A stretch of 64,000 nt of DNA from Antrodiella citrinella (GCA_004802725.1 SGPM01000086.1:24781-88780), one strand, 5' to 3'; positions 1 through 12,016 are shown, counted from the stretch's first letter. Translations and numbers: made by a program. Notes: generated by a model from the sequence alone, not told the origin.

Positions 1-113
1 GTAATCCATCTCAAGGGTCAAATTCTCTACCAAATTACACATCTAGCCTCCCTGCTCAGTGGCCTCGCAAACAACGACAGGAAGCGAAACGCAACGTCCA
101 AGAAACATCCACG

Positions 114-3100
114 ATGAACGCTACAGAACTCCTTGCCAACACTCTCTCTGCGGGTGCGTGTCGTTCTGCTCGTTATCTCGAGGTCGCGCATGCGCCTGAT
201 TTCTGATCTCTCCTCTCTCTTTCGTGTTCAGATGCACATACGCGCCAGGATGCCACCCAGAAGCTGGAGAACGCTTCCCAGGAGAACTACGTACGTTTAC
301 CCATTCTGCGAGAGGTCTTTTGTTGCGTGATTGACTGACTTCTCGGATCTTGTGGCACCGCAGCCTGCGTACATGCTGATGCTCTCGTCTGAGCTCGTGA
401 ACGAAGGGTCACAGCCTCATGTACGGAACGCGGCTGGTCTCGCTCTCAAGAACGCACTCACTGCTCGCGTATGTTTCCTAACCTTTTTCCTCATTTATTT
501 TCACTCACGTCTTCAATCAGGACATCACGCGCTCACAAGAAGCCGCCACCCGATGGCTCAGTCTGGATGTCAACTCGCGGGGCAAGGTCAAGCAGGACTC
601 GCTGAACGCGCTGAGTTCGACAACAGGGAAAGTCGGTACGGTCGCCGCGCAGGTCGTTGCCGCGATCGCCACAGTGGAGTTGCCACAGAACCAATGGATG
701 GAAGTGATTGAGATCTTGCTCGGGTTCGTGAACAACACCGCGAACGCACCCAACACCGGGTTGCGTGTGGCGACGTTGCAGGCGATTGGTTTTTTGTGCG
801 AATCGATCGTGAGTCCTTGGCTTTTGTGCTGTTTCGTCTTCCGAACGGCGATTCGTGTTTTGTTCTGGTACTGATATTGCCCGTACAGAAACCCGATATT
901 CTGGCCGCACGATCCAACGAGATCTTGACCGCCGTTATACATGGTGCCCGCAAGGAGGAGCCAGTCGCCGAGGTTCAGCGTGCTGCCATTACCGCCCTCT
1001 ACAACTCGCTAGAGTTCGTGCGCGAAAACTTTGATCGTGAAGTAAGTCTTGATCTTGGACTCATCGATATCATCGACCCATGGGTACTCTTTTCAGGGCG
1101 AGCGGAATTACATCATGCAGGTTGTCTGCGAAGCAACACAGAATCAGGACAGCCAGGTGCAAGTCGGCGCGTTCGAGTGCTTGGTGAAGATCATGACTCT
1201 GTACTACGACAAAATGAGTTTCTACATGGAAAGGGCTCTTTTCGGCGTATGTGGTCTTCCTTCGTATTACGTGCAACTGAATGACTGATGCGAACCTCCC
1301 AACCGGTACAGTTGACGGTTATGGGCATGAAGCACACCGAAGATACTATTGCGTTGCAAGCTATTGAATTCTGGTCCACTGTCTGCGAGATCGAGGCTGA
1401 GCTGGCCTGGGAACTGTCCGAGGTTTGTCCCCACCTTCTATTGTCGATCTTACGGGCGCTCACCAACTCCACCGGTCCAGGCCACTGAATACGGCGAGGT
1501 TCCGGAGAACGAGTCCAAGTTCTTCGCTAAAATTGCGCTGCCTGAGATCGTCCCCGTTCTACTCCTCCTCCTCACGCGCCAAGAAGAAGATGCGGACGAG
1601 GAAGAGTGGAACGTGTCCATGGCCGCAGGCACTTGCCTCGGGCTCCTCGCCACTGCTGTCGCCGACACTATCGTCCCCGCTGTGATCCCCTTCATTGAGG
1701 CCAACATCCGCGCGCAAGACTGGCATCAGCGCGAGGCGGCTGTTATGTCCTTCGGGTCCATCCTCGACGGACCTGACCCGGCAGTCCTCACGCCCCTCGT
1801 GAACCAGGCGCTCCCCATTCTCATCGACATGATGACAGACGGTATGGCGAACGTCAAGGACACTGTCTCCTGGACACTCGGAAGGATCTGCGACCTGTTG
1901 GTTGGTACAATCAAGCCCGACGTGCACCTGCATCCCCTAATCTCTGCGTGTGTGAACGGGCTCGCTGATAACCCGCGTATTGCTACGAACTGCTGTTGGG
2001 CGTTGATCAACTTGGCCGATCAGATGGCGTATACTGAGGACGGGTTGCCGCAAGTTCCGAGCCCCCTCGCACCGTACTATGAAGGTATAATTCAAGCTTT
2101 GTTGAGTAGTACCGAGACGTACGTGGTCTATAAGCTATTGTTTGAGCTGTTTGCTGACTCGTATATCGCAGTGCTACTAATGAGGGCAACTACCGCACTG
2201 CTGCGTATCAGGCCATCACGTCGTACGTCAGCCATGCTACACCTGAATCCATCTCGGTCGTGCAGAACACCACCGTCGCGATCATCCAACGTATGGAGCA
2301 CCTCATCTCAGTACAGGTTAGTCATTGTCAGCTGGTAATGGTTACGGGTTGCTCACCGTCATCATATTCTCGCAGAACCAAATTCTTGGTGTTGACGACC
2401 GGAACAACTGGAACGACCTGCAAAGCAACTTCTGCAGCGTCCTCATCGTAAGCGTCCAGTAAAATAAAGATAGGCAGCTCGCTGATTCGTCTACAGAGTG
2501 CCATCCGGACACTGGAGAAGGGTATCCAACCGTTAGCAGACCGCATCATGACCGCCCTCCTGCAACTGATCCAAGCCGCCGGCAAGACCTCCACCGTCCT
2601 CGAAGACGCCTTCCTCGTCGTCGGCTCGCTCGCCGCCGCCCTCGAACAAGGCTTCACGCCCTACATGCAAGCTTTCCTCCCCTTCCTCGCGCCCGCGCTC
2701 AAAGCGCACGAAGACACGCAGCTATGCACTGTCGCCGTCGGCGTTATCGGCGACCTCTCACGTGCCCTCGGTGAGGAGAGCACGCAGTATGCAGAGCCGT
2801 TCATGACGGTGTTACTGGAGAACCTGCAGAGTGAGGTGTTGAATAGGAATGTGAAGATCCCGATCTTATCGTGCTTTGGTGATATTGCGTTGGCGATTGG
2901 GGCGGCGTTTGAGCCGTATTTGCAGACTACGATGGGCGTGCTGAGACAGGCGGGTGCTGTGCAGCCTAATCCTGTGAGTTGTTGCAGAAGTATTCTTGAT
3001 GTGTAGAGTAGTAGCTGACTTTCTATATAGCTCGACACCGACCTTGTTGACTATGTCACGCAATTGCGCGAAGGTATCCTTGAGGCGTACACTGGTATCG

Positions 3101-3507
3101 TCGCCGGCCTCAAGAACACCGAGAAGGGTCCGTGTACTCTACCAGCTTATCTCCAGCTGATCGCTGACCGCTTATGACAGTGACTTTGCTCCTGGCATAC
3201 GTGCCCAATATCCTTGAACTCATCCAACGCTGCCTCGCCGACACTGAGAAGACCGACGCAGTGCACAAGGCATCCATCGGGCTCATCGGTGACCTCGCGG
3301 ACACGTTCCCCGAGGGCCAGATCAAGCAGTATCTGTTGGCGGAGTGGATCAGCGCCGAGTTACGTATGAAGCAGAGGGCATCTGGAGAGGTCAGAAAGAC
3401 GATACGATGGACTCGTGAGGTATACTTCTTCCGTCTGGTCCGTTGTGTCTGGATGATGTGCTGATGGTGAATTATTTCTTCAGGTTGTCAAGCGTGCTAC
3501 TGCATAG
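114..3507 (+). CDS. KAP95: Importin subunit beta-1 (karyopherin beta, Kap95)
   Basis: This is the nuclear import receptor. It binds importin-alpha or cargo directly, docks at nucleoporins, and releases cargo on RanGTP binding. The ATG at 114 opens a 40-nt exon that ends in GCG-G before a GTGCGT donor. The next exon (from 232) reads [20 protein letters not shown], the usual importin-beta N-terminal helix region, followed by [19 protein letters not shown]-type helical repeats continue through about ten exons; recognisable stretches include [20 protein letters not shown] and [13 protein letters not shown] segments near the end. The last exon encodes VVKRATA and stops at 3507. The protein is full length for the family (about 860 residues). 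The 113 nt before the ATG are 5' leader. Identity is based on end-to-end family resemblance; individual splice sites are approximate. Confidence 0.93.
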
Positions 3508-4460
3508 ATTTTTTTTTGTTCTCTTTTACTCTGTTCTGTTTTCTTTTCTTCTCCTGACACTAGGGCATGTCATGTTATTCCCCACTCGCTGTTTCTTACT
3601 TAGTTTTTCCACGCATTTCATCGTCTCATCGACCGGCACTCTGAAGGAGGCACATCACATTGTAGAGTGGGCGTTCTTGCCCCAAGTTTTCCACATTTAC
3701 GAATCTTTGTTTTTGTTGTTTTCCCGCCACCTCCCTTTTGAACCTTGATTGTCTTTCCGTATGTTTCTTCCTTCCACGCCAATATCCCATTTGATCTTTC
3801 TCCCACCATTCTCCCCCATCCATCACGACTTCACGATCGTCTGCTCTCACTCACCTCAACCTCTCTCCAATCCAAATGTATCCCTGGGTTTCCCATTCCA
3901 AAACGTGTTCTCTGTCCTCCTACACTTTCTCTCTCTCCCTCAATCTCAATGGTTCTCGTTACTTACCGATCGCTCGCTGTTGCATGCATAATCTCGACCC
4001 TACCTACGCTATGATAGCCCTTCTCGTCTGTGTTTTTGTCGTCATGATTCATGGGTCAATTGGTTCCTCAAGGGAGCTTCAAGCCTGCATCTCTCCGCAT
4101 CCCAGGGGCCTCCGCGTCCTGGGCTTTTTCTGTTCTTGTTTTTCTGCTAGGTGTGGCGAGGCGGGGCATGTTACATATACAGTATCCACGCTGTTGTGTT
4201 GTTCTTTTCTTTACGTTTCTGAAGGAGACTATAATGAGATTATCCTTGTCAACTGCTACCTTGCTTCCCTTCGCCGTTGCCTGCGATGCATAATCGCCAT
4301 TCGTTCGATACCACTCAATTCGCCATTTGTGAGCGCTTTCGACTGTTTTCTGTCAAGACCTTCATGCATTCTCGGTTCATACCCTCGCAAACTCAACATG
4401 TATTCTGTTTCTCTAGCAAATGTTTCGAATACTTACTGAACAAACCACAGCATTCCAGTT
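3508..4460. other. Non-coding stretch downstream of importin gene
   Basis: About 950 bases with no convincing reading frame. The first few hundred bases are T-rich and pyrimidine-rich, as expected for the 3' untranslated region of the importin gene. Open frames here lack any family pattern or linked splice sites. Confidence 0.5.
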
Positions 4461-5211
4461 CTAATGGTTGGTCACAAGCCACTCATGACGTTGTCTGTCA
4501 ATGTCACCCAACAAATACAAATGAAAAACAGCCTCTGCTAAGGATACAGTGATGGCCATGAAGACATGACATGCCTCTGGCAACTGATCAAGGTACCGGT
4601 GCACCGGTCGTGAGCTGTGACCGATGGTCATCGTGAAGAACGGGGGGAACAGGTCAACCTTCAGTAGCCATGGGTCTCGAGTGCTAGCAGCGCTGTTCAT
4701 ACCAAAAATATCGTTTTACTTCCCTACGTTCCTTCATATTACCTTTTTCTTTTCCACCAGGTACTTCATGATTCTAATGCGCAGCGATGACCTTGAAGGG
4801 GTCTCGAGGATAGGTCTGGCAGAGAACGGCAAAGACCGAGTGGAACAAATGCTCCCCTGGGTGAAACAGATTACGTAAACCATCGGTAAGATCTAGATCT
4901 GCGATCAGGCATGCTTGCGTATGCCGATCACTGTGGCTTCTCCCGCCGGCAACCTTTCTAGGAGTCAACTTACTGACGACGACGATGGACACAAAAAAAC
5001 CTGGAGACCAAGCTAGCCATGTGAAGCGGTCAGATAAATGTCTAGTGTTTGAAACAAAGGATCTGGGGACCATGGCAAAAATCTTCCGCCGCTTTCCTCC
5101 GCTCGAACATCTAGGAACCTGCACCTGAGGCGAGTTGCCACCTCGGACGATGACAATTGACTGGTCCATCCCTCTGCTTGTGTGCGTCGCAGACGTATAT
5201 TTCTTGTACAC
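4461..5211 (-). CDS. Putative small uncharacterised protein, possibly membrane-associated
   Basis: Three minus-strand segments can be joined in frame. The first ends with FFVSIVVV before a strong GTAAGT donor near 4975. After an intron ending GATCGCAG, the second starts NLDLTDGLRNLF and ends YPRDPFK near 4794. The third begins VDLFPPFFTMTIGHSS near 4655 and stops at 4461. The joined chain has hydrophobic stretches (WSPGFFVSIVVV; CHVFMAITVSLAEAVF) that could be short membrane segments. I recognise no family. The start is uncertain: the ATG opening MDQSIVIV or one further upstream is possible. The second intron would be about 140 nt, longer than most here, which weakens the model. This could also be noise downstream of the importin gene. 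Confidence 0.3.
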
Positions 5212-5395
5212 AATACACTGACTTGTCGATTTTCTGGTCTACAGCATCCAAGTCAACAAGACGGTCGGTCTTCGGAAGCACTCAATACCACGCCATTGCG
5301 TCATCACTCCACCTGGGCTAATTGTCAGTCGCTGTGCTCTATGGATTTCAACGTCTTTATAACGAGTACTTCAATTTCAAGAAAAATCAATCAAC

Positions 5396-6015
5396 ATGTC
5401 TTTAGGTGACGGTAAATGATATTTCCTTGCATAAATCCATGGCGTTCTCAGACTGACTTCGCTCTAAACGCAAACTCAACCTTTACAATCTCAAGCCGAC
5501 GCCAAATTCCCAGATTCCACAGCACACGGATTACCTCCTTCTCCGTCTCGCGAGAATCCCGGACAGGTGAGGCTATCTACCGGCTCACCTCTTTGAACAA
5601 GGTTCACTCACAGGACTGAATGGGCCAGGTTTTCCCGAAATCAGACCCTAAAGGTACTTAACCTCTCACCCCTCCCCGATAACCATTGCAGCTCACGCGG
5701 ACACTGTTAGCTGCACCCGCGGGAGCCATTCCGGGGACTGGCGGCGACCACGAGCCGAGCTCGTTCATGGGGAACCCGTTTGCCTTGCAAGGCGTATACA
5801 ACAAGCTCGACAGCGCGCTGGACGGGGTCATCTCTGCCCTCGAAGGTGAGGGGCGTAGCGCCGGATCGTCTGCGAATGAGGACGCCACAGTTCGGAAGTT
5901 CAAGGGATGGAAGAGCGAGCTGGACGCTATGCGTCGGTCCGGACAGACACGGGGACACGCGCTTCCTGAGGGAGACCGCGGAGCGCAGCAGGAAGGAGGG
6001 ATGTTTACGGATTGA
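5396..6015 (+). CDS. Putative small conserved hypothetical protein
   Basis: Spliced reading on the plus strand, function unknown. One exon reads PTPNSQIPQHTDYLLLRLA then RIPDR, followed after an intron by TEWARFSRNQTLK. A GTACTT...GCAG intron leads to LTRTLLAAPAGAIPGTGG and on to NPFALQGVYNKLDSALDGV, ending GGMFTD at 6015. Frame and splice phases agree across the last three exons, and the composition is protein-like (amphipathic helices, Trp/Arg-rich core). The N-terminus is unresolved. The ATG at 5396 has an ideal context (CAACATGTC), but its two possible donors both end in phase 1, while the next exon needs phase 0, so a further short exon or another start may exist. No family recognised. 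Confidence 0.45.
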
Positions 6016-6288
6016 TACATGGACAAATAGCCTGATTTGTGTATTGAAAGAAGAACAAGAACTGCATGTAATACAATGAGAAGATTTGGAGCGGATGGAA
6101 CCATCCGTCGCATGACAGATGTATCTGCGATGTGGACATACTAGAAATACAGTGATCGGGTATGACATGTAACTGTGAAGACCGGTGTCAACGGCATACA
6201 ATCGTCCAGCGGTAAGAACTCAGCTACATTGTTGTGATGCTGCGGCTTGAATCAACGGAGGCAACGACACAGCTTGCGGTGTATACCG

Positions 6289-7382
6289 CTAATAAGCCGT
6301 CAAGGGTGTGGAGTGGTCGTTTCGTGACCGAGAATGCGATGATTGACCGGTGCAATAGATCCCAAACCTAGGGCTCCGCCGATAATATGTGGGTGCAGGC
6401 TCATCGGCTTCGTCCTCGTCGCTATCGCTGTCCGTTTCCTCGCCCGTATTGTCGTCATCAATGTGGGCGCTGAGGGGAGGTGAGACGCTGCGCGATCTCA
6501 GAGGAACAGCGGCAACCGCGGTAGCACGAGGCGTAGTCGAACGAGCACGGTAGTGATTTCGCCCACATAGTAATTCATCCGGTGCTGCGGTGAGATAGGT
6601 GAGGCGGTGCATATCAATGACTGGAAGTGACTCACGAGGCATGGTGCGGTAGTCAGGAGGCGTGGCATGCTGTAGAGAATTTGATGGCGCCCCCGCATGC
6701 GGTGACGGCGTCGAAGGCGTATGTTGTGGCGGCGAGCGGGAGCCCAGTGTCGATCTCGAGTCAACCGGTGACGCCTGAGAGAATTCAGCAAGGTCTTCTG
6801 ACGCTGGCGTGCGTAGATTGGTAAATAGCGGCAGCAGAAGTCTGTTAATGCGGCCTGGACAAGGATGCCGTTAAGTAATAGCGCTGATGGTGGTCAACAA
6901 TGAACTTTGTTACCGTGGAGAGTGCGGTCGTGTACACAACGACGGAACCGCTGAAGCATTCGCAGCAGCTTAAAATAGGCAAGCTTGTACGGAAACAAGG
7001 ACGGTTCACAGCTTGCGAATTTGTACAGCTTTACACCAGCGCCACTGAGTGTGGTTTGGGCGATCTGTAATAATACGACGTCGAAGCCATTGTGAACACA
7101 GTCTATTATACTAGCGGAAGGTATCTGCTCGTTTACCTCCATTAAAGTAACAATCTGCACATAATAATGCGAAACCACCGACGAGTGAGTAAAAACATGA
7201 ATGTGGCCATAAATCAATCATCCTACCTTGCGACAATGGCGGTTGATCTCAGGAGATGTGAATTTCTCGCAAGTGAGCAATTGACTTGCTGCGTGTAGAA
7301 AATGTCGGAGACTAGATAATCGACGGGCGAGATCGCCAGCAGAGGCCTGTAAATTGGGGGCAGCGCTGAAAGACGGAGCCAT
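6289..7382 (-). CDS. Uncharacterised protein with conserved helical N-half and Ser/Pro-rich acidic tail
   Basis: Four exons fit in phase to give 296 residues. Exon 1 (7382-7227) starts MAPSFSAAPNLQASAG. Exon 2 (7154-7137) is only 18 nt and encodes IVTLME. Exon 3 (7064-6914) encodes IAQTTLSGAGVKLYKFASC and continues with FPYKLAYFKLLRMLQRF. Exon 4 (6854-6289) begins GRINRLLLPLFTNLRTP. All junctions are GT-AG and keep frame (phases 0, 0, 1). Residues 1-135 look like an all-helical globular domain. Residues 140-296 are low complexity, with many Ser/Pro, an acidic run (EETDSDSDEDEADE) and Arg-rich patches, suggesting a disordered and possibly nuclear or phosphorylated tail. I do not recognise the family. 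Confidence 0.6.
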
Positions 7383-9186
7383 CGCGGGAGACTTATGAAG
7401 GGACGAGGAAGCTGGGAGCAGAAGGAAAGGGGAGGCAAAGAGAGACGGGGTATAGATGCTGGGTCCAACGTGTCTAAATAGGTGCAGACTCCCGAACTGC
7501 GGTATTATCCGAGACGGGTTAAGATCATATCAGCATTCTAGTTCATTCGGAGAGGATTCATGGGGGCCTCTCTTCCCTCACTCATCACATTTGCGCATGT
7601 CCAGTCCAGAACACATAGCCAGATTTATGCTGGTCACAGCAACGCCCGGGACAGCCGGACGAGAATGTCGTGACCTGACTGGAGAAAGGTGGGGACCCGT
7701 TCAGCGAATCCTGCGGAAGACACGACCGTTGTCACGGTTTTGTTTCGGTCTTGTTCGTCAGTCAGTTCGTGGGAAGCGCACTCTAGTTACCCATATACGG
7801 TATGGTAAGTTCCGTGGGAACATCAAACAGCCAATCGGCGGTTCTCGGCTCACTATCTGGGGACTCTTCTCTTGCCAGCGAACACCGATGTGTCCTCTGT
7901 CTCTTGATCTGCTGAGAGGGAAAAAATCCTTTCAGGCCTCTTTTCGAATGCCATCGATTATTCCGGTTCCACGCCGCTCCTCTATCGTGCTTTTATCGCC
8001 GGTGTGAGTGACATGTCCAGAACCGGAGGTCTGTTGGTTGTTTGACGGCCCTGTCTGTCACAGTAAATGCTGCCAGTGGTAACGCAGACAGAGCAGGAGT
8101 TTTCTCTTGTTCCGACTCGACAGATTGTCCAGCGGTGATGGGGGCACGATACGGACCAAATTTCTCTGATCAGAGGCTGATAGTGTCGCTCAGGCCATCA
8201 GTACCGTGGTGCCTGCTTATTGTGGCGAAAAGGCCGAAATACATCCCCAGACGCGACGTTTATACGAGGCTACGAGCGACTTCAAAGCAGCGACCTCGTC
8301 ATATTTTTATATGGGGCGGAACGAACCGGTAACGCATGACCAGAGGCCACGCCGATACCTCGCCTTCTCCGGGAATGAAGATCAGCCCAAGAACACCGCT
8401 GCTTGCGTGCTGACACATGAGGCATCTCGAAGAAGACACTACAGTTTGAAACGACAGCGGGCAAGCAGCGGGTTGATCAAGTTCGCTGCACTCGTAAGTA
8501 CGTACCGTAGACGCGAACTTGAATCATGGAAGGATAGTCAGGAGGCTGTCACCGGTACCCCCCTGATGAGACACCAAAATACCAGTCATACCACCTGTTA
8601 TGAGCACAGTCCTCACAAAAGTATTGCATGATTATAAGTACTCGACATCGATTTCATGGCACATAAAATTGCACTGTATGTATGTTTCACGAGCCTGAGC
8701 GCTGAGCGCGGCTGATGCCAAATCTGGCGATCGGTGATCGGGAATCGGTTCATGATTGTTTGGCCGAACCATCGGTTCACCCGACGACTCACGGATTTGG
8801 CGAGGAACTCACGTATACTAAGTTTGTACTACTATTCGTGCGCGTGAGCGAACTATACGACAGGTTCCGTTCCATGTTCTGAGGGATAAAGTGCTACTAA
8901 CTAATCATTCTGTAGGACCGTCGGAAATGCGTCGTTTGAATTATTTAACAGGATGTGAACTGTCATATCAAATTCTCTCTAACGGAGCTGTCAAGGCAGT
9001 CCTACTACTGTTCTTGTACTAGACGCGCCATACACCCTTCTCTAACGACGCACAGGACGTAGCGGTATCGTAAGCACCCACTGATATGTTGGTAGGAAGA
9101 CGTACTTCTTTCTCACTTCCAGATCCTCCTACAGCTTTTCTCTGATTCCCACACCGATTAGTACATCTGATCAGACCCACATCGAC
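7383..9186. other. Gene-poor stretch of 1.8 kb
   Basis: I see no supported gene. Several frames of 80-180 codons are open, but they have no family pattern, no linked splice sites and unlikely composition. The right-hand part presumably holds the promoter of the HET gene starting at 9187, and the left-hand part that of the gene starting at 7382 on the other strand. Short GATCGGTGATCGG-like repeats occur near 8730. Confidence 0.4.
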
Positions 9187-10602
9187 ATGGATTTCCGCCT
9201 CCTGGTCAAGCAACCCACCGGCAGCGATTCTTCTCAACCGTCCATAACGTTGGAAGGGAACCAGTGGTTCTTGAGCGAGTCCCTCAACATCGACTCAGAC
9301 TCGATACCGAAGTACGCATGCGTGTCGTACGTCTGGGGACCAGGCAGACTCGCCAACCCCATCCACTCGTCGGTCCTGATGTCCGATCGCACCCTTACGG
9401 TCTTGTGCGCCGCCATCAGGAACAGCCATTTCGACGCTTTCTGGATCGACGCTTTCTGTGTCCCGGTCGATCCTGTCTACAAAGGTCCTACACTGGAGAG
9501 CATGGGGTACATTTATGCCCAGGCTTTGAAGGTCATAGCGGTGCTGGCACCCCGATCTTTCGCTGCGATCCAACAGATGACGGCGTTCAAGAAGGGAGAC
9601 GCCATCTCGTCAGAGTTGTTGGACGATATGGAGCGTGAAGTGTGGATCAATAGTGTGTGGACATACCAGGAAGTCGTCAACAGCACCGGCATGTTCTTCG
9701 TCGGTGAGGACACCGCAGATGGCAACATGCTCGACTGTGCTTATTTTCTGAACGGCATTGGGTACTATATGGCGCAGTACAGCAAAGCCTTCAGCCTCAC
9801 CGTCTTCGAAATGCGGAAACGGTATCCGAAACTCGACACATTTGAGGACCTCGCCGCGGACTGGATGATGGCAGGCTACACCGAGAGATCGGCGTTGGAG
9901 ATTATGTCGAACATGGGACGCCGGGTCTTCGACGACCCCAAGAACTACTTTTACTCCATGATCGGCGCGCTGACGCAGAAGCCGTCCCAGAGGTCGAAGA
10001 AGCCATCTGTGGAGACACTGGCAGAGTCGTTCATGGCTGTTGCAGAGGAGAAGGGCGACTACTCTTTTGTTTTCTCCTCTGCGCCGCGAGACGAACGACC
10101 TGGGTTGGAGTGGCGGCCGCGTCCGCAGCTGCTCCGTGCGGGTGTGACTTGGCGCGTGGACGGAGAGATGCTCAAGGGGACGAAGGAACCGGGTGGAATC
10201 CGTCTACACGAGATTGTCGTCGTGCATCCAGGCGAAGCAGTGGGACTTGTGGCCCGAAGTATCATATATACCTGGATGAATGCCCTAGAGCTGGAAAGCG
10301 AACCTGATGCTGTTATCGCCATTAAAATGCGCGAGTTGCTCAAGTTCTTAGGCTTCACGGGGACGGGACGGACGATCTTGACTGAGCATGGGTTCGCTTA
10401 TCCTCAGGAAGAAGTACCGGAGGGAGCGGCGGTGGAAGTCTGGCTAGCTACTGGTGTCTACTACTTGTTCGGTGCTCCCGCCATGATAGTTGCACATGTA
10501 GACGATACTGCACGGTACATACCGGCCGTGTTTGCGGGGTCTGGACGGTGGCTGGAGGGTCGCACCGATGTGTTCATTCCGATGAGCAGTGCCCGGTTGT
10601 AG
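9187..10602 (+). CDS. HET-domain (heterokaryon incompatibility) protein
   Basis: Uninterrupted 471-residue frame. The N-terminal region carries the HET-domain hallmarks: KYACVSYVWG near residues 39-48 (the [YF]xx[VL]SY.WG block), then FDAFWIDAFCVP near 80 (the WIDa.CI block), then MGYIYAQALKVIAVL near 105, matching the M..IY..A..V.v.L block. A W-T-Y-Q-E-V motif follows near residue 160, as in the 'RgWt.QE' block. In filamentous fungi HET domains trigger programmed cell death after non-self recognition; in many basidiomycetes their role is unproven. The remaining C-terminal part is not recognised. Absence of introns is unusual beside its neighbours. The 3' end faces the membrane-protein gene that follows. 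Confidence 0.82.
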   Translation: MDFRLLVKQPTGSDSSQPSITLEGNQWFLSESLNIDSDSIPKYACVSYVWGPGRLANPIHSSVLMSDRTLTVLCAAIRNSHFDAFWIDAFCVPVDPVYKGPTLESMGYIYAQALKVIAVLAPRSFAAIQQMTAFKKGDAISSELLDDMEREVWINSVWTYQEVVNSTGMFFVGEDTADGNMLDCAYFLNGIGYYMAQYSKAFSLTVFEMRKRYPKLDTFEDLAADWMMAGYTERSALEIMSNMGRRVFDDPKNYFYSMIGALTQKPSQRSKKPSVETLAESFMAVAEEKGDYSFVFSSAPRDERPGLEWRPRPQLLRAGVTWRVDGEMLKGTKEPGGIRLHEIVVVHPGEAVGLVARSIIYTWMNALELESEPDAVIAIKMRELLKFLGFTGTGRTILTEHGFAYPQEEVPEGAAVEVWLATGVYYLFGAPAMIVAHVDDTARYIPAVFAGSGRWLEGRTDVFIPMSSARL

Positions 10603-10786
10603 ATAATATGAGATAACGGATATCTAATTGTACAGGTATAAGATGCGTTCTAGATATAACAGGTGGAGTCTCAGATCAAGCCTCTCCCAGCTTCCACGGA
10701 TGTGCGGATGTAGGTAGGGTCCTGGCAGGAGAGTAGCACAGATACAACAATGGTAGTAAATCAAGATGGTGATCCGAGTCCAAAGT

Positions 10787-12016
10787 CTACGATTGTGCCG
10801 TCTTCTCGACGGGACGGCGATGAAGGGTATTTCCTGGTGAGATGGGCGGAGTCGGTGTCGGTGTTACCTTGTCCTGCTCCGCATAATATTCCTCCCGCTC
10901 CTTCACCCACTTCTTCTCGTGCTCCCGCAGCCCACCTGGGAAGAAGATCGGTAGAAGTGACGTCCCTACGCCCCTCTCTGTCTTCTCCGCCTGCACCAGG
11001 GCTTCAAAAACCTTCTCCTTGTGCACGACATTACCTCCCTTAGGCTCCAAGTGGATCCCGAAAGCACCGGGACTACGGCTAACGCCAGCGACGATGTAGT
11101 TCTGGACCATGCCTAGCGATCCGACCGCTAGCAGGTACCAAGCGTTGTTCTGCAGACCCGCTACGGTCAAGAGCAGCACGAACCAAAGCACAGCTAGCAC
11201 AGACGTGAAGATGATGGTATACGAGGTGCGGGAGTCCCTGATGTTGGCAAGGTCTTCCAGCCGCAGCTTCCCTGCACCTTCATTGATGATCACGATCACG
11301 TCCTTGCTCCCATTGCCGCGCGTAAGACTGACCACCTCTCGTCCTCCCTTCAGCTTGCGGCAAGCCCACTTCTCGTTCTGCCACTGTGGCATCGCGCCTC
11401 CAGCTAAAGCCAGAATAGTGCCGGCGACGGTGACGATCAGAGTGTTCCAGTCATCATTGACGACGCCTGGTATCACGGCGATACCTTGCTGAATCACCAT
11501 TACCACTACCCCGCTCCAGTAAAGCCAGTCCCGATGCGGCACACCCGGCATAGTGTGCTTTGCGATGGGAGACGTGCGGAAAAATGTGACCGTCAGACCG
11601 CTATCTGGCGTGTCCGTCTCGTGGTCCCGCACGATCCGTCCGAGTATCCAGGACTGGTTCACCTTGGCGTTCCCATTGGTTGCATTAATCATGATGGAGT
11701 CGCAATCCGCCGGAGGCATAAGTCTGCCTTCGCCGATTGCCTGCAAGACAGCGTTCACGGAGTATGCAACCCATCCGAAGGAGAACGCCGTTGGGACGAA
11801 GTAGGAGGTATGTCCTGAGAGCTGTGCAACGGCTCGCTGCACAACCTCTCCGCCTATGATCATAAGCAGAGTCAGGATGTCGTTGGGGTTCTTCCATTGT
11901 GAGCGTACTGTGTGAAACTGGGATTGGGAGGTGAAAACGTGAGGCAGAGATGTCGTGGCGAGCGTCGGACAATCGCATGGCAGCAATTGTGACGGAGTGA
12001 AAGTGGGCGGCGGCAT
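10787..12016 (-). CDS. Fungal multi-spanning membrane protein of unknown function
   Basis: Single uninterrupted frame of 409 residues. Hydrophobic segments occur near residues 48-70 (LLMIIGG), 75-95 (FVPTAFSFGWVAYSVNAVL), 165-185 (WSGVVVMVIQQGIAVIPGV), 190-208 (LIVTVAGTILALAGGAM), 265-285 (FTSVLAVLWFVLLLTVAG) and 290-310 (YLLAVGSLGMVQNYIVAGV). A cytosolic-type loop (LKGGREVVSLTRGNGSKDV) lies between the middle segments, and the C-terminus is charged and Pro-rich. This arrangement resembles a family of uncharacterised fungal integral membrane proteins, but I cannot name it. It is tail-to-tail with the HET gene, less than 200 bp apart. Confidence 0.7.
   Translation of the reverse strand: MPPPTFTPSQLLPCDCPTLATTSLPHVFTSQSQFHTVRSQWKNPNDILTLLMIIGGEVVQRAVAQLSGHTSYFVPTAFSFGWVAYSVNAVLQAIGEGRLMPPADCDSIMINATNGNAKVNQSWILGRIVRDHETDTPDSGLTVTFFRTSPIAKHTMPGVPHRDWLYWSGVVVMVIQQGIAVIPGVVNDDWNTLIVTVAGTILALAGGAMPQWQNEKWACRKLKGGREVVSLTRGNGSKDVIVIINEGAGKLRLEDLANIRDSRTSYTIIFTSVLAVLWFVLLLTVAGLQNNAWYLLAVGSLGMVQNYIVAGVSRSPGAFGIHLEPKGGNVVHKEKVFEALVQAEKTERGVGTSLLPIFFPGGLREHEKKWVKEREEYYAEQDKVTPTPTPPISPGNTLHRRPVEKTAQS

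Noticed and set aside
3876..4439. 187-codon plus-strand frame downstream of importin
   Set aside because: Cys/Leu/Ser-rich translation of T-rich 3' flank; no domain and poor start context.
7456..8631. Overlapping plus-strand frames of 96-183 codons
   Set aside because: No family pattern, no splice links, Arg/Ser-rich composition typical of chance frames in GC-balanced DNA.
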